Shown: positions 15,820 to 24,135, numbered from the stretch's first letter. The stretch is 36,073 nucleotides of DNA from Methanomassiliicoccales archaeon RumEn M1 (GCA_001421185.1 LJKK01000086.1:1-36073), one strand, 5' to 3'. The notes: generated from the sequence alone by a model not told the origin. Numbers and translations are program-made.

Positions 15820-16689
15820 TCAGGGAACGCATCCCTTGAACCACGAGCTCGCCGCCCGCACCCTCCGCACCGCCTCGGCGAACCCGGCCCCGCCGTCCAG
15901 GTGTCCGTTCCATATCTCCAGCAGCACGGGCAGGTAGCGCATGCGCGGAAGGGCCGACAGATTGACGTCCCCGTCCCCCAGCTGGAGCCCCTCGCCGTCG
16001 GGATGCCTCGCGTCCGAGAGATGGACGTGCCTGATGCTCGGCCGCAACCTCTCGAAGAAGGAGGCGATGGCCTTGTTGCCGCCCCTCTCGACCGACAGGT
16101 AGGCATGGGAGATGTCCAGCGTTATCCCGTCCAGATGGGGCAGCAGGTCGACGAACTCATCGGGAGAGGTGCAAAGGCGGCACCAGCGCTTCTCGCCGTC
16201 CACGTGATAGCGTCGGGGCATGTTCTCCAGCCACAGCGTGCCGTCCAGGGCGGACAGGGACCTTATCAGGTCGGAGCGCAGCGCTTCGTCCGTCGGATCC
16301 TTTCGAACGCCGCCGGGATGGATGACCGTGGGCACTCCAAGCGAGGCGGCCATGCTCGAGACCTCGTTCACCCGGCCCACGAACATCTCCCGCCTCTCCT
16401 CGTCCCCGTCGGCCAGGTCGATCAGCTCCAGCCTCCCGTCCACCAGCATCTTCTCGGGAGCGTGAACGATCCTGCATCGGTCGTCCCGCGACAGCAGCGA
16501 TTCCAGCTCCCTGATGTCATCGCCGTCCATCACCAGCAGCTCGAAGAACTCCACGTCCAGGTGGGCGAGGAGCTCATGATCGCGCAGCGTGGTCATCGCG
16601 CCCAGCAGGGGTGGAGCGGCCATGTGCATGACATGGAGATGCCACGATTCAAGAATTATGGTAGAAAAGAGGCGGGGAAGGGTGTTCAA
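15820..16689 (-). CDS. Xylose isomerase-like TIM-barrel protein (sugar phosphate isomerase/epimerase or endonuclease IV-like fold)
   Basis: 289 residues from a TTG at 16689. ATGs at 16629 and 16623 (MHMAAPPLL) are plausible later starts, and no clear ribosome-binding site decides. The metal-ligand strands of the AP-endonuclease-2/xylose isomerase superfamily are in order: VIHPGG, LWLENMP (Glu), ITLDISHAYL (Asp, His), and HVHLSDARHPDGEGLQLGDG, the superfamily's closing signature. The substrate cannot be told: members include hexulose and inosose epimerases, xylose isomerase and endonuclease IV. Its position 3' to 5' ahead of egsA gives little guidance, since 122 bases and an egsA promoter separate them. 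Confidence 0.78.
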   Translation of the reverse strand: MNTLPRLFSTIILESWHLHVMHMAAPPLLGAMTTLRDHELLAHLDVEFFELLVMDGDDIRELESLLSRDDRCRIVHAPEKMLVDGRLELIDLADGDEERREMFVGRVNEVSSMAASLGVPTVIHPGGVRKDPTDEALRSDLIRSLSALDGTLWLENMPRRYHVDGEKRWCRLCTSPDEFVDLLPHLDGITLDISHAYLSVERGGNKAIASFFERLRPSIRHVHLSDARHPDGEGLQLGDGDVNLSALPRMRYLPVLLEIWNGHLDGGAGFAEAVRRVRAASSWFKGCVP

Positions 16690-16898
16690 GGCGGAACATG
16701 AATCACCGTTAAATCAGGAGGAGAATATAGGGGGGGTGAGCCCTTCCCTCGCGCTCTTAGACCATGTATTGATGACCATTATTTAAAACATTCGGTTCAA
16801 TTAATTGTATTTAACAAAATTATCGTTGCTGACGTTCCACTCCGTCCGTCAGATCATCGCTCGAGGGCGACCACATATTTTGATAATCATGTATGGAT

Positions 16899-16910
16899 AC
16901 TTAAATATCG
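16899..16910 (+). promoter_or_regulatory. TATA-box promoter of the histidine kinase in the 240-base divergent spacer
   Basis: ACTTAAATATCG is centred 26 bases before the GTG at 16930, so the transcript is probably leaderless. The spacer 16690-16929 is AT-rich in its middle and has a second TATA-like tract (TTTTAAATAAT, minus strand, ~16779-16789) for the divergent gene, plus a CTGACG/CGTCAG inverted repeat. No gene is seen in it. Confidence 0.5.
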
Positions 16911-16929
16911 AACAGCGATACCTTCCGGC

Positions 16930-19023
16930 GTGTCGGACCATCTGAGGGAAGTTGCGTACAGTTCGGATGGCCCGGAGAGTTCATCAACCATCAGCGTGAA
17001 CCTTCTCGCCAGCGCCATCGACATGCCGATGATCATCATCGATACGTTATCGCGTGTGCGCTCGCTCAACCCTGCCGCCGAGGACCTCATCGGCCGGCAT
17101 GCTGTGGAAGCGATCGGGGAGGATGTCCTATCATTGCTGGCGGACGAGAGCGCCCGGCCCGATCGAGCGTTGCCGCGAGCGTTGCAGAGGTGCATGGGCT
17201 CCGGCGAGGTGGGCACGGCGACCGCGCTGTTCCGCACTCCCTGCGGCCCGTCGGCCGTCCGCATGACCATCGTCCCGACGATGTCCGACGGCCAGGTGTC
17301 AGGTGCGGTATTGATCGGCCATCACCCGAGAGGGCGCGAGAACGTCAGGGCCGAGCTGCCCATGGAGCTGCTGGCATCGACCCCATCGGGCCTGGCGGAG
17401 GTGGACGACATCCATGGCGTGCTGGGCGATGAGCTGGCCCGCGTGATCGACGTGCTGGACCTCGACCTGGCGGCCATTCGCCTCCTCTCGCCGGCCGGCA
17501 GGCCAATGCTGGTGTGCCGCGGCGTGGACCCTCGAGAGGCGAGGGAGCTCCTGAGCATCCCGGGCCCCGACGGCATGCTGCTCTATCAGGCAGTGGCCTA
17601 CGTCGACAACATCATCTCCGACGAGGACGATACCGACTATCAGGCACCGGGCGACATCACCTCGTTCGCGGCCTTTCCACTTCATGCGTACTCCGGGGCG
17701 GGCGGGTGCATCGTCTTCGGGATCAGGGGGAACGGAGGCACCATCCGACAGTACGTGAGCATCCTACAGGTCCTGTGCAACCAGATCAACATCTCGCTCA
17801 GGAACCACATACTGAACTACGAGCTGAAGAAGCGCAACACCCAGCTGCGCGGGCTATACGAGACGTCCAAGGCGGTGTCCACGTCGCTCGACCTGAACGA
17901 CGTCCTCCAGACGATAGTGGGGACCGCCATGTCGCTGGTCGGCGCCGAGAACTGCTTCATCTTCGAGATGGACCATGAGCGGAGGAAGCTGCGCATATTA
18001 TCGATGATGACGCAGTGGTCGTTCGATCCGAACATCGAACTGGACCTCAACGAGGGCCTGGTGGGCGCGGTGGCTTCGACGGGACAGGGCATCCTGGCCC
18101 CGCGGGCCGATCTCGATCCCAGGGCGAAGCGCGTGGAGGGAACGCCCGACACGCCCAGCTCCATGATCGTGGTGCCGCTGATCTTCAACGACCGCGTGCT
18201 GGGCGTCATGAGCCTGGAGAAGACGCCGGGGGAGCCGTTCGACCGCTCGCAGTACGAGCTGATCGAGCTGTTCTCGGCCCAGGCGTCCATGGCCATCAAC
18301 AACGCCTACATGTTCGGCGACCTCCAGCGGACCGCGTCGACGCTCCAGATGCTCAACGTGCTGCTCACGCACGATGTGGCCAATTTCAACTCGCCCATCC
18401 ACGGCTATCTCGAGATGCTGCTGCGCGAGCCGACGCTGGACGATCGGCAGCGCCGCTATGTGCGCTCGGCATTGGTGCAATCGGGCAACATATCGGAGCT
18501 GATCCACGACATCCGTCAGCTGATAGCCATGCGCAACAACGGGAAGGGGTGGAAGTTGGAGCCGACCGACCTGGTGGCAGTGATCGACGAGGCCCTTCAG
18601 GACGTCTCCGCCAACGCGGTCTACGAGGACATCGAGGTCGCGTTCCAGCCGTCGGTGGACAGCGCCCTCGTGCAGGGCAACACCTTCCTCAAGGGACTGT
18701 TCTACAATCTCATCTCGAACGCCTGCAAGTATGGCCAGAGCTGTCCGGTAAACGTCGGCCTGGAGGCGTGCGACGAGGGGGGCTCGTGGTGGAAGGTCAC
18801 CGTCGAGGACCGCGGCCGGGGCATCCCGGACGAGATGAAGGAGCGGCTGTTCAGACGGTTCGACAAGCTGGACACGTCTCATGCGGCCGAAGGCCACGGC
18901 CTCGGCCTGTCGGTGGTGGCCGAGCTGGTGCGCCGCTTCGATGGTCAGGTCAGCGTGGAGGACCGGGTGCCGTGCGACTGCCGCCAGGGGTCGAGGTTCA
19001 CCGTCCTGCTCCCTCGATGCTAG
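16930..19023 (+). CDS. Soluble sensor histidine kinase, PAS-GAF-GAF-HisKA-HATPase
   Basis: 697 residues from a GTG, with no membrane segment or signal peptide, so a cytoplasmic sensor. Order: PAS (~25-130, MIIIDTLSRVRSLNPAAEDL), GAF (~160-300), GAF (~320-465, LNDVLQTIVGTAMSLVGAEN to FSAQASMAINNAYMF), a dimerisation helix with the phosphoacceptor His481 (LLTHDVANFNSPIHGYLEML), then HATPase_c with N-box Asn597 (LISNACKYG), G1 Asp627 (EDRGRGIPDE) and G2 (GHGLGLSVV). All catalytic residues are present. It senses a small ligand or redox state and phosphorylates a response regulator, but no receiver protein is encoded nearby. The next gene has its own promoter. Confidence 0.93.
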   Translation: MSDHLREVAYSSDGPESSSTISVNLLASAIDMPMIIIDTLSRVRSLNPAAEDLIGRHAVEAIGEDVLSLLADESARPDRALPRALQRCMGSGEVGTATALFRTPCGPSAVRMTIVPTMSDGQVSGAVLIGHHPRGRENVRAELPMELLASTPSGLAEVDDIHGVLGDELARVIDVLDLDLAAIRLLSPAGRPMLVCRGVDPREARELLSIPGPDGMLLYQAVAYVDNIISDEDDTDYQAPGDITSFAAFPLHAYSGAGGCIVFGIRGNGGTIRQYVSILQVLCNQINISLRNHILNYELKKRNTQLRGLYETSKAVSTSLDLNDVLQTIVGTAMSLVGAENCFIFEMDHERRKLRILSMMTQWSFDPNIELDLNEGLVGAVASTGQGILAPRADLDPRAKRVEGTPDTPSSMIVVPLIFNDRVLGVMSLEKTPGEPFDRSQYELIELFSAQASMAINNAYMFGDLQRTASTLQMLNVLLTHDVANFNSPIHGYLEMLLREPTLDDRQRRYVRSALVQSGNISELIHDIRQLIAMRNNGKGWKLEPTDLVAVIDEALQDVSANAVYEDIEVAFQPSVDSALVQGNTFLKGLFYNLISNACKYGQSCPVNVGLEACDEGGSWWKVTVEDRGRGIPDEMKERLFRRFDKLDTSHAAEGHGLGLSVVAELVRRFDGQVSVEDRVPCDCRQGSRFTVLLPRC

Positions 19024-19038
19024 TCCCGGCCGACTGAA

Positions 19039-19048
19039 ACTTTTTATC
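19039..19048 (+). promoter_or_regulatory. TATA-box promoter of the iron-sulfur flavoprotein
   Basis: ACTTTTTATCG, just after the kinase stop, is centred ~28 bases before the ATG at 19071. No ribosome-binding site is seen, suggesting a leaderless message. Confidence 0.45.
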
Positions 19049-19070
19049 GAGCGGTCATCATCGATGTGCC

Positions 19071-19637
19071 ATGACCTTCGTCCTGGGCATCGCCGGCAGC
19101 CCCCGCCGCGGCGGGAACACCGAACTGTTGCTGGACGCCGCGCTGGAAGGAGCAAGGGAGGCGGGAGCGGAGGTGCGCAAGGTCGTGCTGGACGACCTCT
19201 CGTACTCGGGCTGCACCTCCTGCGAGGGATGCCAGGACGGGCAAAGATGCGTGCTGGACGATGACCTCCAGCAGGTGTACGGACTGATCGAACGGGCGGA
19301 CGCCATCGTGCTGGCCTCGCCGATGTACTTCGAAGGGCTCAGTTCGCAGGCCAAGGCCCTGATCGATCGCGGCCAGTTGTTCTGGCGCAGGAAGTACACG
19401 TTGGGCCTCGAGGGAAAGAAGAGGCGGGGCGCGGTCATTGCCGTAGGAGCCAGGAGGAACGCCGATTTCGCCTCGGCCCTCCGCCCGGCCAAGATCTGGC
19501 TTCTCACGCTGGACGCCGACATGACATCGCTGACGTTCGGGGGGTTCGAGGAGAAGGGCTCCATCTTGGACGACGCCGATGCGTTGGAGGAGGCCCGCTC
19601 CCTGGGGCGGGGGCTGGTGGAGCGAAATATCCATTAA
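19071..19637 (+). CDS. Iron-sulfur flavoprotein (Isf-type, NADPH-dependent FMN reductase fold)
   Basis: 188 residues. The flavodoxin-like start GIAGSPRRGGNTELLL binds the FMN phosphate. The compact cysteine motif Cys48-x2-Cys51-x2-Cys54-x5-Cys60 is the 4Fe-4S signature of Methanosarcina-type Isf proteins. IVLASPMYFEGLSSQAKALIDR is the family's second flavin loop. Isf proteins pass electrons from ferredoxin and have been linked to O2 and H2O2 reduction in methanogens (established for characterised members, inferred here). It is transcribed from its own promoter and followed 25 bases later by the NikR-type gene. Confidence 0.9.
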   Translation: MTFVLGIAGSPRRGGNTELLLDAALEGAREAGAEVRKVVLDDLSYSGCTSCEGCQDGQRCVLDDDLQQVYGLIERADAIVLASPMYFEGLSSQAKALIDRGQLFWRRKYTLGLEGKKRRGAVIAVGARRNADFASALRPAKIWLLTLDADMTSLTFGGFEEKGSILDDADALEEARSLGRGLVERNIH

Positions 19638-19662
19638 CATACGCGTCGTTGCACTCTGGTCC

Positions 19663-20040
19663 ATGGTTGTCATCAGCGTATCCCTGTCCGCCCAGGAGCT
19701 GAAGGAGTTCGAGGAGGTGGCCAACCGGGCCGGTTTCTCCTCTCGGTCCGACGCGGTGAGGGACGCGCTCTCCCGCTTCGTGTCGGCCAACAGCTGGGCC
19801 AGCGGTATGGAGGGACGAGTGTCCTGCGTCGTCTCCATCATCTATGCCGACCGCAAGAAGCACCACGTGCACGAGGTCGTCCATCAGTACGCCGACATCG
19901 TGCACTCGTCGATGCACACGCATCTGGAGCATCGCTGCGTCGAACAGATAGTCCTCGACGGCGACGCCGAGGAGGTGCGCAAGCTCCTGGTGGAGCTGTC
20001 GGCGCATAAGGACGTACGGATCACCATGAGCATGTTCTGA
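19663..20040 (+). CDS. nikR: NikR-type ribbon-helix-helix metal-responsive regulator
   Basis: 125 residues from the ATG at 19663, where MVVISVSLSAQELKEF is the expected RHH beta-strand. The DNA-binding RHH domain covers ~1-42. The ACT-like metal domain has His74, His85, His87 and Cys92, which line up with E. coli NikR His76, His87, His89 and Cys95. The gap from the last His to Cys is five residues rather than six. NikR is a nickel-responsive repressor. Here the next gene is a heavy-metal ATPase rather than a nickel importer, so the sensed metal may differ (inference). TATA-like ATTAACAT at ~19633-19640 lies 26 bases before the start. Confidence 0.88.
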   Translation: MVVISVSLSAQELKEFEEVANRAGFSSRSDAVRDALSRFVSANSWASGMEGRVSCVVSIIYADRKKHHVHEVVHQYADIVHSSMHTHLEHRCVEQIVLDGDAEEVRKLLVELSAHKDVRITMSMF

Positions 20041-20080
20041 ACGCCGTTTATTAAGATGGCCAGCAAGGTTTAGCACATGC

Positions 20081-20090
20081 CCTAAATAGC
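20081..20090 (+). promoter_or_regulatory. TATA-box promoter of the P-type ATPase
   Basis: CCTAAATAGC is centred 27 bases before the ATG at 20112, in a 71-base gap after nikR. A leaderless message is likely. No E. coli-type NikR operator half-sites are visible. Confidence 0.45.
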
Positions 20091-20111
20091 GCCCATGGGT
20101 TAGTTCCGGGC

Positions 20112-22232
20112 ATGGACGAGCCTCGTCGAATGGCCTTCAGCGTCGAGGGCATGGACTGCATCGAGTGCGCCCGGAAGATCGAGAAGGCCGTGCTGGCGCT
20201 CGACGGGGTTCGGCAGGTGCGGGTGTCCTACACCCTGGGGAAGCTGCAGGTGGAGGCCGACCGGGGCATGGTGGCCGAGGACGACGTCGGCGACGTCCTG
20301 AGAAGCATGGGATACGGCCTCAGGAGCGAAGGCGCGCCGATGGAGGACTTCCTCTCGTTGAGGAACAAGCGCCTGCTGGTGACGATCGCGTCCGGCGTCC
20401 TGCTGGCGATCGGCGCGGTGGGCGAGTTCATACTGGGCGATATGCTGGTGTACCTCCCGGCATACGGCGCGGCCATCGTCACGGGAGGCTATTACATCGC
20501 CATCAGGGGCGTCGCGTCCATAAGGCGGCTGTACCTCGACATGAACGTGCTGATGATCATCGCGGTCGTGGGCGCGGTCCTCATCCGCTCGTACGAGGAA
20601 GCGGCCTCCATCGTCTTCCTGTTCTCGCTGGCCGAGCTGCTGGAATCCTACTCGGTGGCGCGCACCCGGCGCTCCATATCACAGCTGCTGGACTTCGCCC
20701 CCCGGACGGCGAGGCTGCTCCGCGAGGGAAAGGAGCAGAGCGTCGACGTCACCGACGTCCGCGTTGGCGACGTGGCCATCGTCCGCCCCGGCGAGCGCAT
20801 CCCGGTGGACGGCGAGGTCCTGCAGGGCGAATCGTCGGTGGAGGAGAGCGCCATCACCGGGGAGAGCATTCCCGCAACGAAGAAAGAAGGCGACGCGGTG
20901 TTCGGCGGCACGCTGAACGGTTCCGGGACGTTAGACGTTCGGGTCACCAAGCGCTTCGAGGACAACGTCATATCGAAGATCGTGCGACTGGTCGAGGAGG
21001 CCGAAGCGAACAAAGCTCCCTCGGAGCGTCTGGTCGACCGCTTCGCCCGCTACTACACGCCGGTGGTCATCGCCATCGCCGTGGCCACCATGTTCCTTCC
21101 TACCCTGGTGTTCGGCCAGCCGCTTGAGGAGTGGTTCTATCGAGGCCTCGTTCTTCTAGTGATATCGTGCCCCTGCGCGCTCGTACTATCAACTCCAGTC
21201 TCGGTCGTCTCAGCGATATCGGGAGGGGCGCGCCGCGGGGTGCTGTTCAAGGGCGGGTTGTTCCTGGAGAGAATGGCCGACGTCAAGGTGGTGGCGTTCG
21301 ACAAGACCGGGACCCTAACCTCCGGCCGCACGGTGGTGGAGGACATCGTCCCGTTCGACGGGTACTCGGCCAGGGAGGTGCTCAAGGTGGCGGCGTCGGC
21401 CGAGAACCGCTCCGAGCACCATCTGGCCAGGGCGGTCATGGAGCGAGCTCGGTCGGAGGACATCGAGTTCGAGGAGGGCACGTCGTTCCAGGCCTTCACC
21501 GGCAAGGGCGTGGGCATCCAGATCCTGGACCGGATCGTCTACGCCGGTAGTCCGCAGTTCTTCCGGGAGCGGGGCATCGACCTCTCGGAGTGGGAGGAAC
21601 TGATCGAGAAGAGGACCACGGCCGGTGCCACCGTCGTCCTGGTGGGCGGCGAGGAGGAGATGATGGGCCTGCTGACCATCCGCGACACCCCCCGGCCGGA
21701 GGCGAAGGAGGTCGTTCATGGCCTGAAGGACATGGGCGTGGCGGTCGTGATGCTGACCGGCGACGCCGCGCCGGTGGCCGAGAAGGTGGCCAGGGAGCTA
21801 GGCATCGACGAGTATCGCGCCGGCATGCTGCCGGAGGACAAGCTGGCGGCGGTCGACGAATACCGTCAGCGGCACGGGACGCTGCTCATGGTGGGCGACG
21901 GCATCAACGACGCGCCGGCGCTGGCCAAGGCGGACGTGGGCATGGCCATGGGCGTGGCCGGTACCGACGTGGCGCTGGAGGCAGGTGACGTAGCGCTCAT
22001 GGGCGACGACCTGCGCTCTCTGCTGTTCTCCATCCGCCTGGGCCGGGCGGCGCGAAAGGTCATCAAGCAGAACATCGCCACCTCGCTGCTGGTGAAGCTG
22101 GCCCTGACCATACTGGTGTTCCCGGGCGTGGTGACGCTGTGGATCGCCATCCTGGTGGGCGACCTGGGCGTCTCGCTGGCCGTCATACTGAACGCTTTGC
22201 GTCTCAATCGTCGATCGTTCACTCGCACCTGA
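20112..22232 (+). CDS. Heavy-metal-translocating P1B-type ATPase (probably P1B-2, Zn/Cd/Pb class)
   Basis: 706 residues. An N-terminal heavy-metal-associated domain has GMDC-IEC (Cys16, Cys19). The A-domain has GESIPATKKEGD. The membrane metal site is Cys353-Pro-Cys355 in SCPCALVLSTP. Phosphorylation is at Asp397 (DKTGTLT). The nucleotide-domain His-like motif is SEHHLARA, and the hinge is GDGINDAPALAKADVGMAMG. The last membrane pair has a Lys (VKLALTIL) and an Asp (VGDLGVSL), residues typical of Zn/Cd/Pb exporters of the ZntA/CadA class and unlike copper pumps. It hydrolyses ATP to expel metal. It follows the NikR-type gene and overlaps the convergent PrsW-like gene by 14 bases. Confidence 0.95.
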   Translation: MDEPRRMAFSVEGMDCIECARKIEKAVLALDGVRQVRVSYTLGKLQVEADRGMVAEDDVGDVLRSMGYGLRSEGAPMEDFLSLRNKRLLVTIASGVLLAIGAVGEFILGDMLVYLPAYGAAIVTGGYYIAIRGVASIRRLYLDMNVLMIIAVVGAVLIRSYEEAASIVFLFSLAELLESYSVARTRRSISQLLDFAPRTARLLREGKEQSVDVTDVRVGDVAIVRPGERIPVDGEVLQGESSVEESAITGESIPATKKEGDAVFGGTLNGSGTLDVRVTKRFEDNVISKIVRLVEEAEANKAPSERLVDRFARYYTPVVIAIAVATMFLPTLVFGQPLEEWFYRGLVLLVISCPCALVLSTPVSVVSAISGGARRGVLFKGGLFLERMADVKVVAFDKTGTLTSGRTVVEDIVPFDGYSAREVLKVAASAENRSEHHLARAVMERARSEDIEFEEGTSFQAFTGKGVGIQILDRIVYAGSPQFFRERGIDLSEWEELIEKRTTAGATVVLVGGEEEMMGLLTIRDTPRPEAKEVVHGLKDMGVAVVMLTGDAAPVAEKVARELGIDEYRAGMLPEDKLAAVDEYRQRHGTLLMVGDGINDAPALAKADVGMAMGVAGTDVALEAGDVALMGDDLRSLLFSIRLGRAARKVIKQNIATSLLVKLALTILVFPGVVTLWIAILVGDLGVSLAVILNALRLNRRSFTRT

Positions 22233-23040
22233 TGTTGGGGCCGACGTTCGCCCGGTCCAGCTGGACAATCTTCCTCCGGACCCATACCACGACCGACCAG
22301 GTCAGCACGACCGACAGGAACAGGCCTACCAGCGACAGCATGCCGGCGACCGATGGATCGAACAGGCTGAGCGACGCCAGCAGGTTGAACGCCGCGTGCA
22401 GCAGCACCGCCGCGATGTAGTAGGGGAGCCAGGAGCGCGGGGTGCCGTAGAACATGTAGAAGCAACGCGAGCGCGAGAGGCCGAAGCCCACCAGCGCGCT
22501 GGCCGAGGCGTGCAGTAGCGTCGACGTCAGCGTTCGAGCGATCGCCGTGGCGATGAAGATCTCCGTGCCGGCCTCCAAGGCGGTGATGTAGTACAGCACG
22601 TTCTCGACGGCGGCGAAGCCCAGGCCGACGGCGGCTCCGTACACCAGGCCGTTCTCCGGCTCGACCAGGCGGCGGGTCACGGTCATGATGCCGGTGGCCT
22701 TGGTGAACTCCTCGATGATCGGAGCGAGAATGACGGCCAGGATGAGGTTGTAGGCGATGATGCTCAATCCGCCGACCGCCACCTCGATGATGACTATGGC
22801 CACCGTCTCGAGGATGAGCGCCAGGAACAACGCCACCGACATGCCGTACAGGAACACCCCCTGGACGGCGAACATCGGCTCGCGGTCATAGATCTCGGCC
22901 GAGCGGAGCCACAGCATGTACAGGATGGGCGGCACGAACGCCACGATGACGATGATGAGGAGCCCCAGCAGGCCGTTCACGTTATGGGAATGCAGCGGCG
23001 TGGTAATCAATCTATTTGAGGGCGTCAAATCTTCTGACAA
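22219..23040 (-). CDS. PrsW-family intramembrane metalloprotease-like protein
   Basis: 273 residues from a TTG at 23040; an internal TTG at 23010 and a GTG at 22980 are alternatives because no ribosome-binding site is seen. About eight membrane helices. Motifs of the PrsW family (related to CPBP proteases): APIIEEFTKA (Glu-Glu plus Lys), GFAAVENVLYY (Glu-Asn), LLHASASALVGFGL and VLLHAAFN, giving the two histidines. All catalytic positions are kept. PrsW cleaves anti-sigma factors in Bacillus. In archaea the substrate is unknown. The tail overlaps the ATPase gene on the opposite strand. Confidence 0.87.
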   Translation of the reverse strand: MSEDLTPSNRLITTPLHSHNVNGLLGLLIIVIVAFVPPILYMLWLRSAEIYDREPMFAVQGVFLYGMSVALFLALILETVAIVIIEVAVGGLSIIAYNLILAVILAPIIEEFTKATGIMTVTRRLVEPENGLVYGAAVGLGFAAVENVLYYITALEAGTEIFIATAIARTLTSTLLHASASALVGFGLSRSRCFYMFYGTPRSWLPYYIAAVLLHAAFNLLASLSLFDPSVAGMLSLVGLFLSVVLTWSVVVWVRRKIVQLDRANVGPNIRCE

Positions 23041-23100
23041 AGCCCTTTTAATCTCGATCGAACTGATGCGCCCGTTGCACTTTCTAATGGGTCATGGGAG

Positions 23101-23110
23101 TCTATAATAT
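23101..23110 (+). promoter_or_regulatory. TATA-box promoter of the DUF3800 gene
   Basis: TCTATAATAT is centred ~29 bases before the TTG at 23134, matching the leaderless spacing seen elsewhere in the window and supporting that TTG as the start. Confidence 0.5.
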
Positions 23111-23133
23111 CACGTTCTTTATTTGATGGTGCA

Positions 23134-23769
23134 TTGTATAGTAGTGTAGACATCTATCTCGACGAGAGTGGGGATCTCGGCTTCACGTCACCAAGAAGCT
23201 CCCAATATCTGGTTGTGGCTGCAGTGGCCACGACCGATAGTACGTATTTATCAAGAATTCCTAGAAAGGCCAGAAAAAAACTTCATATCAAGGGCATGGA
23301 CAAGGAAATAAAATTCTCCAATAGTAGTGAGGAGATTCGAAGATATGTTCTTAACGAGATCAATAAGTTGGACTGCTGGGTAGTGTGGGGCGCCATAACC
23401 AAGAAAAACGCAATTAGTCAGCTCAGGAAGAACAGTGCCTACCTGTACAATTATCTCTGTGGCCTAGTTCTCTGCGATATGTTCGAACGCACACATACAA
23501 AGAAAATAAATCTGATTTTTGACCGACATACCACCAAGAAGGGAAATCGCGATAAATTGGATTCATACATTAACGAAAAATTGAAATCAAGACATTCAGG
23601 TCATTTCGTACCAGAGTTGAGGATCAGCCATTATGATTCAATAAATTGTCAATGTCTTCAAGCGCATGATTTCATTGTTGGTTCTGTATTTCAGAGCATT
23701 GAACGGAACGATATGATGTATCTCGACTTGATATCCAGTAAAGTCGTAAAAGGTGAGATACATTGGTAA
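23134..23769 (+). CDS. DUF3800 domain protein (RNase H-like fold), likely horizontally acquired
   Basis: 211 residues from a TTG; no ATG or GTG lies in frame upstream. The DUF3800 landmarks are present: the opening strand IYLDESGDLGF, then YLVVAAVATTD, the second acid region NLIFDRHTTKKG and the closing CLQAHDFIVGSVFQ (usually 'D..LQ.AD'). The acids fit a metal-dependent RNase H-like active site; members occur near phage, plasmid and defence genes, but the function is unproved. The gene is visibly AT-rich, with AAA/ATA codons rare in its GC-rich neighbours, and it is alone, followed by an unusual inverted-repeat element. These are signs of transfer. Confidence 0.85.
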   Translation: MYSSVDIYLDESGDLGFTSPRSSQYLVVAAVATTDSTYLSRIPRKARKKLHIKGMDKEIKFSNSSEEIRRYVLNEINKLDCWVVWGAITKKNAISQLRKNSAYLYNYLCGLVLCDMFERTHTKKINLIFDRHTTKKGNRDKLDSYINEKLKSRHSGHFVPELRISHYDSINCQCLQAHDFIVGSVFQSIERNDMMYLDLISSKVVKGEIHW

Positions 23770-23782
23770 AACAAGTAGTGAA

Positions 23783-23856
23783 ATTGCAGCCCCCGAGGGG
23801 AGTTTTTGCCCGTGCTCCGTCCGGAGCACATGTACCCCTCGGGACTTACCTGCAAT
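23783..23856. other. Nested three-stem inverted-repeat element (candidate structured RNA or mobile-element end)
   Basis: Seen in sequence: ATTGCAG (23783-23789) pairs with CTGCAAT (23850-23856). Inside it, CCCGAGGGG (23792-23800) pairs with CCCCTCGGG (23835-23843). Inside that, GTGCTCC (23812-23818) pairs with GGAGCAC (23823-23829) around a GTCC loop. All 23 pairs are perfect and collinear, so the 74 bases fold into one long rod with two internal loops. No T-run follows. A small hairpin TTACC/GGTAA (23865-23879) is next. Strand and role are unknown. Confidence 0.6.
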
Positions 23857-24135
23857 GCTACAGTTACCTTTTAGGTAATAATATGTTTGCTTTTTGACGG
23901 ATGGATGTTAGCACGGTTCTTAACACGACCCGCCTAGCCTTGATGTTAATAATGAATCCGTGGATTCCTACCGTGGATGCGGAACTCAACATATCTAGTG
24001 CTGCAGTGCCCCTTCCTGCTGCATGCTCCCAGGACGCAGGATGATGTCGCGACCGTGACTCCCGCAGATGGCTTATAATGATATTAGTCAGTACCTGCTT
24101 TGGAATAGCGGTAACATCGCAGGGGCATGCATCGG
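23857..24135 (+). other. Gene-free spacer before rfbB, with TATA box at 24071-24080
   Basis: No convincing ORF. It holds the small TTACC/GGTAA hairpin, a GAATCC-GT-GGATTC palindrome (23954-23967) overlapping two direct copies of CCGTGGAT, and GCTTATAATG (24071-24080), a good TATA box that would give rfbB a leader of ~35 bases ending in CAGGGG. Composition drifts from AT-rich back to GC-rich across it. Confidence 0.45.

Noticed and set aside
16730-16786. A tiny reading frame after a purine-rich AGGAGG tract
   Set aside because: Only ~16 codons after a G7 run in a divergent promoter region, with no conserved character visible.
24127-24135. Upstream ATG (24127) as the rfbB start
   Set aside because: CAGGGG would be too close to it; the ATG at 24136 gives usable spacing and the normal family N-terminus.
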